From: Bolinopsis microptera
Taxonomy: Eukaryota > Ctenophora > Tentaculata > Lobata > Bolinopsidae
Reading direction: 5' to 3'
DNA length: 64,000 nucleotides
Assembly: GCF_026151205.1 (NCBI RefSeq)
Contig: NC_087076.1
Span: forward strand, 13,129,675-13,193,674
The notes below the pieces were generated by a model. The model was given only the letters and a program-made list of their open reading frames with translations. It ran no database searches and was not told the origin of the DNA. Of this stretch, positions 23,153-31,643 are shown one piece after another. Both the position numbers and the translations under genes were made by a program. Each line of letters opens with the position of its first letter. The stretch's first letter is position 1.

Positions 23153-23913
23153 CGAGAATAAAAACCCCAACGTCACTCTCGGAGCCCGAACTATCCAGCA
23201 GAATGAAGCCGAGCTTGATGAGGCCCTCAGTGACGTAGTCCCAGCCATTATTACTCTTCCGGAGCACCACCTCCAACAGCTGCTTTACCTCCTTGCTCTC
23301 GTCTACAACTCCTGATCAATACCAATCAGTAAGAGAGAAGGGGGTGTACTGCTGGAATTGACGATCATCATATTTATTCTAGTGAAGAAGAAATTGTTTT
23401 TTTGACAACGTCTAAGAATTAAATTTAAGTGTTTCATCCATTACGAAAATCTGACAATAGCACCAGAATGTAAAAAAGGAAGTTAACAAGAAGCGACTCA
23501 CCATGGATGAACTTAGAGGCAGCCCACAGTTTGCTTCCTCGTAAAGCTCTGGTGACCCCACCCTTCAGATAGGACAGAACTTGTTCTGAAAACCTGTCGT
23601 GCTGTGTCAGACTCAGTACCAAACATTTTAAATCATGGTGACAACAATAGAATTATAATTGATGTGTTGGGACAAAGTGAGCTCGTCTCAACTCAGTTTG
23701 CCAAACAAATAGTTGTAAACGTTTCTGTCCACGCCTTTGTCATGGACGAGACTTTACAAATACGTTACATAGCTCAATAAATGTAATATATTTGTAGTGT
23801 TTAGTTCAACATCTGTACCTGTCGTGCTGTGTGAGACTCAGTCCCAAGCCAAGGGTAAAAGGGGTTAGCTTCTTCGAACTCTTGATGTGCTGGTTGATCG
23901 CTTTCCCTAACTC
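23153..23913 (-). CDS. FANCI: FANCI, three 5'-proximal exons in the window
   Basis: Exons in transcription order: 23913-23819 (ELGKAINQHIK ... GLSLTQHDR), 23593-23502 (FSEQVLSYLKGGVTR ... SKFIH) and 23311-23153 (EVKQLLEVVLRK ... NNGWDYVTEGLIKLGFILLD). The last matches the human motif SWDHVTQGLVELGFILMD closely. Phases join exactly: AG|G between the first two, G|GA to the third, and the third ends CTC G|, which joins AG of the exon at 14673 to give GAG across an ~8.5 kb intron. These correspond to roughly residues 250-400 of human FANCI. Exons for the N-terminal part are not seen in the window to the right, so the gene either has a long further intron or is incomplete here. Confidence 0.85.
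23594..23846 (-). repeat. Duplicated exon end at the far side of a FANCI intron
   Basis: The last ~28 bases of the exon 23913-23819 (...ACACAGCACGACAG) are repeated, with two mismatches, immediately before the next exon at 23594-23621. The intron between them is ~225 bp, so both splice borders carry ACGACAG|GT. This is the footprint expected if the intron arose from a short tandem duplication containing AGGT. Confidence 0.75.
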
Positions 23914-24362
23914 CTGAAGAAGAGGTTACCAATTAGAATGAGACGTTTTGGTATCTAGTGGGAGTTTTCCACTGTGACAACCCTGTTATGATTTATTTAA
24001 ATATATTATTCTTGAAACACCGGACACCCTCAACGTTGGTTACGGAAAGCCTGTCCAAGATAACCACCATAGCTTGTCAGTTACATTGTACCCAGAGTGA
24101 AGCTGTAAATAAATGTAGTGACAACAATATTATGGCGATAAGAATAGGATTAACCAAACTAGATTAACACAAGATTAATTGATGAAGATCTCTTTGTAAT
24201 AATTTGCTGCCATGTTCATCCTCACCAAATGCGAAATAAGCATGGTTTCAATAACATCCATCATTTTAAACCAGTTATACCGATTGACACAACCCTAAGC
24301 TAAAAAACGCTATGATGATTGCTATATATACTTAAGTTATTATATTATTAATTTATAATATT

Positions 24363-24728
24363 CAGGATATTGCTCACAGACGTCATCTGCGATCAATTTT
24401 GAATTACAAATACCCTCACACCAACAAGAATTTGTATAAACGCTGCAATAGCGAACCATTGTCAGCTAGAGTGGCTCGTAGTCGGTGGAGGATGCTCGGA
24501 CATGTACTGCGTGGGCCTACAGATGGTCCAGCCTATTCGTCGCTTGTTTTTGCTGTTAACACCTTACAGCTTCAAGGGCGGCGTGGAAGACCGCAGTCAA
24601 ACCTTTTCTCACTGATTTTACAAGACCTTAGTGTTCGAAAATTATCGTTAAATAATTTATGTGATTTGAACTATTTAACGTTAATCGCTCAGAATAGAGT
24701 GAAATGGAGAAGTACGCAAATTGCATAA
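24363..24728 (+). pseudogene. 3' end of a non-LTR retrotransposon reverse transcriptase
   Basis: The frame reads QDIAHRRHLRSILNYKYP, then SRWRMLGHVLRGP, then QGRRGRPQSN, ending in a stop at 24728. The RW-LGH-LR and RGRP block is the standard tail of endonuclease-type LINE ORF2 proteins (RTE/CR1-like). No catalytic RT motifs precede it, so the copy is severely 5'-truncated. Confidence 0.75.
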
Positions 24729-25435
24729 CTTTTGTTTTGAGAAAGATTAGGGGACATAAATGTTTACTTTGTTAACTATCTGTTTCTTAGAGCTTTTGTT
24801 TATATATTCAGGATGTTCTAAACCTTTTTAGCTAAGATAAACAGTGTATCACTTGGAAGTTTCAACTACAGATACTAACTTTTGTTTTATTAAACAAAAC
24901 AATGATCACAGCACTAGCGGACAGTAAGCTGGATAAGAGACACACTTATAACCAGCCCTAACTGTGCCACATATAATTAGTTTTTTATAATTCGTGAAAT
25001 TAGTTATTAAAAAATAACTTTTTCAGATAATATTATTTTGTACCGCTCTCCATATTGTTATTAGCCCCTCGTCCAGAAGATATTAATAGAAGAGTTCAAT
25101 TTTCCACAAACCGTTAAAAGGTCCGCTAGGGAAGCAATGACCACTCAAAGACGGCGAGGCTCTAATTTCAGAAGAACTAGAAACAATACATTCATACGTA
25201 TTATAAGCTCTCACAATATACAATATACACTCATAATTTCAAAGCTTCCACGTATATATTATTGATATTAACTTTAGTATTATACATAGAATTAAATAAA
25301 AAATATTTATATTTGAACAGAAATAAGTGCGATATAGGACAGAGCTCAGAGATAGAACAGCTGAGAATTATCGCGATCAACTGACTTTAGCCCAGCTCAG
25401 CATTAGAGAAAAACAAAATAAGGTTTTATAAGGTA
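24729..25435. other. AT-rich spacer, nothing recognised
   Basis: No coding frame, repeat copy or structured element was recognised between the LINE tail and the first array sequence. Confidence 0.5.
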
Positions 25436-26304
25436 ATCACAAAAAAGATATCACAAAAAAAGATATCACAAACAAATTGTGGAGTCATGGGGAAATATAA
25501 CTGGATTGGAATTTTCTTTCATTAAACAAGACTTTATTGAGAGGGACTACAAAAATAAATGGCCTCTCCCAAAGAAGAAGAAAAACAAAATATTTCCCCA
25601 TCTATCGTGCAGGCAGATAGAACATCTATAAGTACTTAATTCAGATTCAGACTTTGAATGACAATGTTGATACACCCGATCTATAAAATCATACAAATTT
25701 ATGCACTGTAATTTTATTTAAAACTGGATAAATGCTTAAACATCGAATCACAAAGTATCTTTCGTCGAACAGAGATTTTATGACCTTGGATAGTTACCAC
25801 TACCAGGGCCAATAGAGTTGGGAAATGGACATTGATTTGTGGTATATTATGTTATGTCTTTCACTACTAAATTTATTTATATAATCATCCCACCCAGGTC
25901 AAGAAAGAGATTTAAAAAGTCTCCCCAAGTTGATAAAGGACCTTTAAGGTAAATTAGAAAATATGGTAACAGAAGCACGCCACAAAGAAGATTATCCGCT
26001 GCTTACATTCTCCCAAGGAGACGTCCTCCCCTGCAAAAACTCGAAGTATAATTATTGCCCAAAAACGCTCATCGATAGACTAGGTGAGAATTAAAACGAG
26101 ATTTTATGATCTTGGACAGTTACCACTACCAGGACCAATAAAGTTGGGAAATGGACAATGATTTGTGGTATATAGATATATTATGTTATGTCTTTCACTA
26201 CTAAATTTACTTATATAATCATCTCATACCACACAGGTATAAGCGGCAAATTTCTTATCGAAGCATTAAGACATAGTCTTACCCTCATATAAGCTTGTAC
26301 GGTC

Positions 26305-26397
26305 ATGATTTACACGCTTGCAGACGTGATGAGAGAAGCAAGTGACGTGACATACTTCCCGAGTAAGAATAATATATTATTTAACACTAAATTTTAA
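26305..26397 (+). CDS. 30-codon array ORF (MIYTLADVMREASDV...)
   Basis: An ATG about 20 bp after CATATAAGCTTG opens MIYTLADVMREASDVTYFPS. A possible splice donor, CCGA|GTAAGAAT, falls at codon 20; unspliced, the frame stops after 30 codons. It recurs at 38571, 41718 and 45592. The 41718 copy is intact, whereas those at 38571 and 45592 lack 5 bp and have GC in place of the donor GT. Either a short peptide or the first exon of the following ORF; unresolved. No family recognised. Confidence 0.4.
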   Translation: MIYTLADVMREASDVTYFPSKNNILFNTKF

Positions 26398-26422
26398 ATT
26401 ACATTTTTATGCAGAAAGGCCC

Positions 26423-26731
26423 GAGGCAATCACAAAAATAAAATGGTGTGATGAGGCAATCACAAAAATAAAATGGTGTGATGAGGCAATCACAAAAATA
26501 AAATGGTGTGATGAGGCAATCACAAAAATGAAATCACAAAAAATATATCACAAACAAATTGTGGAGTCATGGGGAAATATAACTGGATTGGAATTTTCTT
26601 CCATTAAACAAGACTTTTTTGAGTCGAGAGGGACTACAAAAATAAATGACCTCTCCCAAAAGAAGAAGAAAAAGAAAACATTTCCTCAAAACGTTTCACA
26701 ATTTCAATATTTTCATTATAATTTCCTATAG
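26423..26731 (+). CDS. Lys-rich array protein with 10-residue repeats, copy 1
   Basis: Three perfect 30 bp repeats (26423-26512) are in frame and encode EAITKIKWCD, followed by a partial fourth containing the first ATG (26528). The remainder reads IVESWGNITGLEFSS, then KQDFFESRGTTKIND, a run of Lys, and a stop at 26731. The start is uncertain: the frame is open upstream of the repeats, and a possible acceptor TTATGCAG|AAAGG lies just before. The other copies at 38694 and 41836 have only two repeats and CAT in place of CAG. The stop is 2 bp from the ATG of the next ORF. Function unknown. Confidence 0.45.
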   Translation, partial: EAITKIKWCDEAITKIKWCDEAITKIKWCDEAITKMKSQKIYHKQIVESWGNITGLEFSSIKQDFFESRGTTKINDLSQKKKKKKTFPQNVSQFQYFHYNFL

Positions 26732-26733
26732 TC

Positions 26734-27042
26734 ATGTCCCTCTACACTTATCGGAATGGCAAAATATATTTTTCGGATTCAGTAAAGACGTGTTTACTTC
26801 AACTTGGCGTTAAAACTCCAGTAAAGAGAAGAAACTGCCAAGAATGGAGGGAACTGTTAATCAAACTAGGGATTCTAGATCCCGATGAGAAAGTAATTGC
26901 AGCAGCACAAAAATTTTGTAGAAAATATAGATATAACCTAAAGAAACCTGACAAGATAGGAGCAGTAGTATTAGTAGAAGTATTGTCAATAGTAGTAATT
27001 ATAAAAGTATCCATGACAGATCATGACAATATCCGTGTATGA
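26734..27042 (+). CDS. Tail-anchored small protein, array copy 1 (102 aa)
   Basis: It begins MSLYTYRNGKIYFSDSVKT. The soluble part is basic (KTPVKRR, CRKYRYNLKK) with a short LIKLGILDPDEKVIAAA helix. Residues ~80-96 (GAVVLVEVLSIVVIIKV) form a hydrophobic C-terminal segment that could anchor it in a membrane. The last 20 bases overlap the start of the next ORF in another frame: ATGACAATATCCGTGTATGA contains both the ATG of the downstream protein and the TGA of this one. The copy at 42117 is fused in frame to that protein instead. No family recognised. Confidence 0.5.
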   Translation: MSLYTYRNGKIYFSDSVKTCLLQLGVKTPVKRRNCQEWRELLIKLGILDPDEKVIAAAQKFCRKYRYNLKKPDKIGAVVLVEVLSIVVIIKVSMTDHDNIRV

Positions 27043-27412
27043 ACAGAAATTATTAATTATAATAGCGGCACTGCTCGTGATGCTAAGGTTGGTGCTCTAC
27101 CCTGTGCTAAAATGGTATTATTTTTATTTTTACTATTTTTTTTTCAATCTAATTTGCAAATTCAAAATTGTTCAATGATTTTGACTTTTCCGACTTTTTT
27201 TAATAACTGTAACATATAACCTTACATAAATTTCTTTTAATACCAGCAAAGTCATAATTCTCCTCTTTATTCACAGCATCATAGGATTGGTGTGTAAGCA
27301 CTGCAGGCACAGGGAGGCTGTTTACGAGCAACCAATGCAGCTCATCCCCCAACCAATGCAGCCCGTTTACGAGGTACCAATGCTCGTCCCACTACAAGAG
27401 GTGTGGGTATAG
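27023..27412 (+). CDS. Spliced single-pass membrane protein, array copy 1 (75 aa)
   Basis: Exon 1 is 27023-27114 (MTISVYEQK then a LLIIIAALLVMLRLVLYPVL membrane helix), ending AAATG|GTATT. Exon 2 is 27277-27412, after ATTCACAG, giving CIIGLVCKHCRHREAVYEQ and a Pro/Met/Gln/Tyr-rich tail ending LQEVWV. Phases join as TG|C. The same two-exon structure is kept in copies at 39242, 43121 and the divergent one at 39852, which supports the splicing. The tail contains repeated QPMQ and VYE motifs. No family recognised. Confidence 0.6.
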
Positions 27413-27555
27413 AAGAAAATTGTAGTTTATCATGTTTGTTTGTTTGGGGACATCATATGATACATAACAATATACATTTATTTGATATACATGAAAATGA
27501 GATTTGAAAATTATGATATTGTAACATTTACCGTTTATTCATACTGTTCATTATT

Positions 27556-27836
27556 ATTAACTTCAACTTGGCGTTAAAACTCCAGTAAAGAGAAGAAACT
27601 GCCAAGAATGGAGGGAACTGTTAATCAAACTAGGGATTCTAGATCCCGATGAGAAAGTAATTGCAGCAGCACAAAAATTTTGTAGAAAATATAGATATAA
27701 CCTAAAGAAACCTGACAAGGTAGGAGCAGTAGTATTAGTAGAAGTATTGTCAATAGTAGTAATTATAAAAGTATCCATGACAGATCATGACAATATCCGT
27801 GTATGAACAGAAATTATTAATTATAATAGCGGCACT
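27556..27836 (+). pseudogene. Array unit cut by the polymerase element, left half
   Basis: It holds a 5'-truncated copy of the tail-anchored ORF (from LQLGVKTPVKRR, preceded by a stop in frame) and the first 50 bases of a membrane-protein ORF (27787-27836). The sequence stops at ...GCGGCACT, where the element is inserted, and continues at 37530 with GCACTGCTCGTG. Intact copies have the GCACT only once. Confidence 0.8.
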
Positions 27837-27843
27837 ACTCACT

Positions 27844-28274
27844 AGTAGTATACATAATAGCCCCGATACCCCACCTAAAAACGGCCCACCTGTTTTTGTG
27901 TATAATTACATATGTTAACCCTAATTAGTGGTGATTTTTGCTAATGATAATTGTTAATTGTATCCACTAACCCTAATTGAGTGTGTTTACTCCTCATTAT
28001 CATTGTGCTAATGTGGGGAGACAATACTATCACACTGGGGCTAACCCTAAATAACATTTACGTAGTGTGCACTGTATCGGTAACTTGAGGGACTTTATTA
28101 CGTAGGTTCCATGAGAAACTGTATATAATAATTCCTTTCAGAAGCACATTGATATTGTACTTGTTGATATTATATAAAGGAGCAGGTGCTGGGCAGCATT
28201 GAGCACATCTAATTACAACCCTTATATGCTTACTAATGGAAAAAGTCGTTATTTGTAACACGGGAGTATCATGT
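27844..28274. repeat. Left terminal inverted repeat of the polymerase element
   Basis: About 431 bp, matching the right TIR at well over 90% until both diverge after GGGAGTATCATGT. It contains three AACCCTAA motifs (telomere-repeat-like), in contexts TTAACCCTAATT, CTAACCCTAATT and CTAACCCTAAAT, and an inward-facing TATA box. Confidence 0.9.
28171..28180 (+). promoter_or_regulatory. Inward-facing TATA box in left TIR
   Basis: TATATAAAGG followed by GC-richer AGCAGGTGCTGGG resembles a core promoter pointing into the element. The same sequence is present in the right TIR. Downstream on the plus strand only very short frames occur, for example 28433-28549 (SKLSDRELREKL), which I cannot assign. 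Confidence 0.5.
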
Positions 28275-29420
28275 TGGTGATATGTTGTGACACACATATG
28301 TCGGGATACTATATACTATATACTGTCAAAAGAGATCTCGAGATGACATATACTCAAAACCTAAGAGATTTTTTAATGCTGTCGTGAGCGTGTTAATTTT
28401 CTTATTACCTTTTAGCCTTATAATAAGTACTGATGTTGACCTCTGGGGATATTTCTAAGTTGTCAGACCGTGAACTAAGAGAGAAGTTAATAAACAACCT
28501 GGGCCTAGTACTGGCACTCGGAGGAAAGTATACGAGGTGCAACTGTTAAACCTTAGTAGTAAAGTTCGATCTTCTGGATCAGGGTAAAGTTGAAAACTAA
28601 CCTCAGTCATGATTGCATCCGGATGGATACTCAGTTCGAGAAAGTCACAAAACCTGTTGATGTGACATAGGAATTAACCAGTTTTGATGAGTTAAAATAT
28701 CTTATCGATCAAATTGAGAAACCAAAATTGATGTTGATTCTGTTGACCTGTGAGAAATCGGAAATACGATGGTGTATGAACCGCTTATCCTAGCAAACTG
28801 TACCTCCTCAAAAAAAATAGACTAATTCATAACCACATAAACCACAAAGAAATACTTGCTTACTATGTCACTACTTTAACCAGTCTTATCAGGAACCACC
28901 ACTCTGTTGCACAATGTACATGGATGAAGGTTGGAGATGGGCGTGCTACTTTTCCGGGTATTCTGAGTTCAGTTCTCAGTATGGACGGGATTTTTTGCTG
29001 AAATTCAACGTTTTGGCGGTTTCAGATGACCATAAGTAGCGAGAAAGGGTTTTGCGAGCAGATCATGATTAAGGATTCCAGTCTGTTTCGACCTGCAGTA
29101 GAAGAAAACCATTATTTCGAATGAGAAAATCTTGAATTTTGATTTTATAGGAATGCAGCTAGAATATCAATATTCAGTGGAGCTCTGCTTAATATTTCTT
29201 GCAGTAGTTTTAGTTATATTTCTTTTTAGCAGCATGACGACTTGTTAGGGTTTACGGGTTTGTTGGCACGTACATGGAGACTTTTCTTATGCCGTAAGTT
29301 TGGTGTCACTTTCTATTTATGTCTTCTAGCAGTAGGTTCGAGGATTCATACAGTAATATATATAGTTTCATTCTGATGGGACTGAAGACTCTTATACAGA
29401 AGTGTATACTTAGAGTGACA

Positions 29421-30136
29421 GCTATCATTATCATCATTATTATTACATCATTATTATCATTATTATATCATTATTATCATTATTATCATTATTATCATTA
29501 TTATCATTATTATCATTATTATCATTATTATCATTATTATCATTATTATATCATTATTATCATTATTATATCATTATTATCATTATTATATCATTATTAT
29601 CATTATTATATCATTATTATCATTATTATCATTATTATATCATTATTATCATTATTATCATTATTATCATTATTATCATTATTATCATTATTATCATTAT
29701 TATCATTATTATCATTATTATCATTATTATATCATTATTATATCATTATTATATCATTATTATATCATTATTATATCATTATTATCATTATTGTATCATT
29801 TTTATCATTATTGTATCATTATTATATCATTATTATCATTATTATATCATTATTATATCATTATTATATCATTATTATATCATTATTATATCATTATTAT
29901 ATCATTATTATATCATTATTATATCATTATTATCATTATTATCTTTATTATCATTATTATCATTATTATCATTATTATCATTATTATCATCATTATCATC
30001 ATTATCATCATTATCATCATTATCATCATTATCATCATTATTATCATTATTATCATTATTATCATTATTATCATTATTATCATTATTATCATTATTATCA
30101 TTATTATATCATTATTATATCATTATTATATCATTA
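29421..30136. repeat. ~700 bp ATTATTATC microsatellite
   Basis: Tandem TTATCATTA and TTATATCATTA units, with a central block of ATCATCATT (about 29985-30040). The long Ile/Tyr/Leu open frames across it are by-products of the repeat. It lies within the polymerase element, between the left TIR and the C2H2 gene. Confidence 0.95.
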
Positions 30137-30386
30137 AATTATAGATTTGTGTTTTATTATGTTTCTTCTTTTAAAAAAAAATAATTCTATTACTTAATTT
30201 TTAAAAAAAATCATTTTTGAACTTTTACTAATCTATTTGTAGATACAAGGAAAACAAACAACTTTAATTCAAGGATTTATATTTCATACACAGTTATACT
30301 CTAAATAATAAAATTCTATTAGTCATTTTATTTATCGGACACATTCTTCTGTTTCAGTTTATTCTCCGTAATTTGGTATGTTTATA

Positions 30387-31190
30387 CTATTCGTCATCAT
30401 CGTCACTTCCATTGTCAGAACTTTTACTGCTATCAGTATCAGAGTCCGTAGTATCTCCATTTTCAGATTCAAATAGCTGTTCGAATTCCGGTTTAAGAAG
30501 ACCAAATATCTTAACCAGTTCCACGAAATCTTCGTCAATCATATCTTTAGCCTCTGCCTTTGACAAATTTGTAAATTCGGTCAGTAAATCTATGTCCTTA
30601 ACACTTATCTCTGAAAAGTCCATATTCTTCAGTATAAAATTAATTACTTGCCGCATTTTTGGAATGTCAGATTTTATTTCTTCAACATTTTCGGCGGCAA
30701 TTAGGTACTCCATCTCAATCACATCGTCAACTAAGTCTTTTGATTGAAGATCAATTTCTTTCTGATTCAATTGTTCTGCATTTTTGCGGTCCCTCATTCT
30801 AGTTTCTCTTAGTTTATTAATATCAGTTTTATTTGATTTCACAAGAAAGCCAAGTTCCATAAGCGAAAATTTCATCGTATCTACCATTGTTTTCAATTCT
30901 TGACAATCAAATTTTGGTACTTTTTCATCTAATTCGCCCGCTTTTACTGTATCCAGGGAGTGATCATCAAGATATCTGGTATACTTTGGGATTTGATACG
31001 CATTCTCCACTTTTCCAGATCCCTCCATAAGAAAAGAATCGGAGTCGGAATGATTTTGTGTTTTAGAATATGGTTTATCCTGAAATTTTTGTGAAGTATT
31101 TTCCAAATGATATGAATATTTGTGTGTACTGAGACTTCGAGAGTTTTTGTAGCGTTTATCACAAACATCACATTGATATAATTTACTCAT
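30387..31190 (-). CDS. C2H2 zinc-finger protein with acidic tail (267 aa)
   Basis: Residues 8-29 form one C2H2 finger (YQCDVCDKRY ... H-x4-H). The middle, ~100-150, is charged and probably coiled (KSNKTDINKLRETR). Residues ~150-235 are helical and acidic. The C-terminus is a Ser/Asp run ending SDDDDE. It follows the polymerase gene on the same strand within the TIR element. A possible polyadenylation signal (AATAAA on the minus strand) lies at 30327-30332, ~55 bases past the stop. One N-terminal finger resembles those of the polymerase, suggesting a shared DNA-binding or partner role; that is inference. No enzymatic motif seen. Confidence 0.75.
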   Translation of the reverse strand: MSKLYQCDVCDKRYKNSRSLSTHKYSYHLENTSQKFQDKPYSKTQNHSDSDSFLMEGSGKVENAYQIPKYTRYLDDHSLDTVKAGELDEKVPKFDCQELKTMVDTMKFSLMELGFLVKSNKTDINKLRETRMRDRKNAEQLNQKEIDLQSKDLVDDVIEMEYLIAAENVEEIKSDIPKMRQVINFILKNMDFSEISVKDIDLLTEFTNLSKAEAKDMIDEDFVELVKIFGLLKPEFEQLFESENGDTTDSDTDSSKSSDNGSDDDDE

Positions 31191-31643
31191 TTTTTTTGTA
31201 GCACTACAGAATTATATGAGTGGACTCTAAGAGCAAGATTTCAAACGTTCTCCAGGATGCAATTCTGGAAATGATTAAAATTTTTGATGGATCTCCTCCT
31301 TATATAGCCGAAAAACCAGGCATGTTAATTGTCCTTAATTTTGTGCATCGAAAATTAGAAATCAATCAGAAATCTTTTATATCCAGGGGCCTTGTTCCTG
31401 ATATCTAGTTTGACTTTAAATTTCAATGTAAACAAGAAATAAAACAAAGAATTTTTGACCAAAGTAAATAAAATATACGACATTAACAATCGACTGCCTA
31501 TACTATATAGATAATTTGTAATTAAAAAGAGAAAAATACATAATATTGTATATTGCATGAAGTACTAGCTCTAACTTGTAAAATAATAAAGTTATATTGT
31601 AAATTGAATTCATTGTCACTGATTTGAATACAAGATATTTCAC

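Larger units (their letters stand above)
25436..27836 (+). repeat. Small-membrane-protein array, left part
   Basis: This is the first stretch of a complex tandem array that resumes at 37530. Units contain, in order: a ~240 bp noncoding block (copies near 25672-25920 and 26087-26250), a 30-codon ORF (26305), a Lys-rich ORF with 30 bp repeats (26423), a tail-anchored-protein ORF (26734), a spliced membrane-protein ORF (27023-27412), a ~150 bp spacer, then a second partial unit starting at about 27560. A degraded Lys-rich piece lies at 25440-25600. The second unit is cut at 27836 by the polymerase element. Confidence 0.85.

Noticed and set aside
28433-28549. 38-codon frame with SKLSDRELREKL, reminiscent of a LEM-type motif
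   Set aside because: Too short, stops at once, and no continuation in another frame or exon was found.
29319-30144. 272-codon Ile/Tyr/Leu/His frame
   Set aside because: It is a translation of the ATTATTATC microsatellite; other frames give equally long products.
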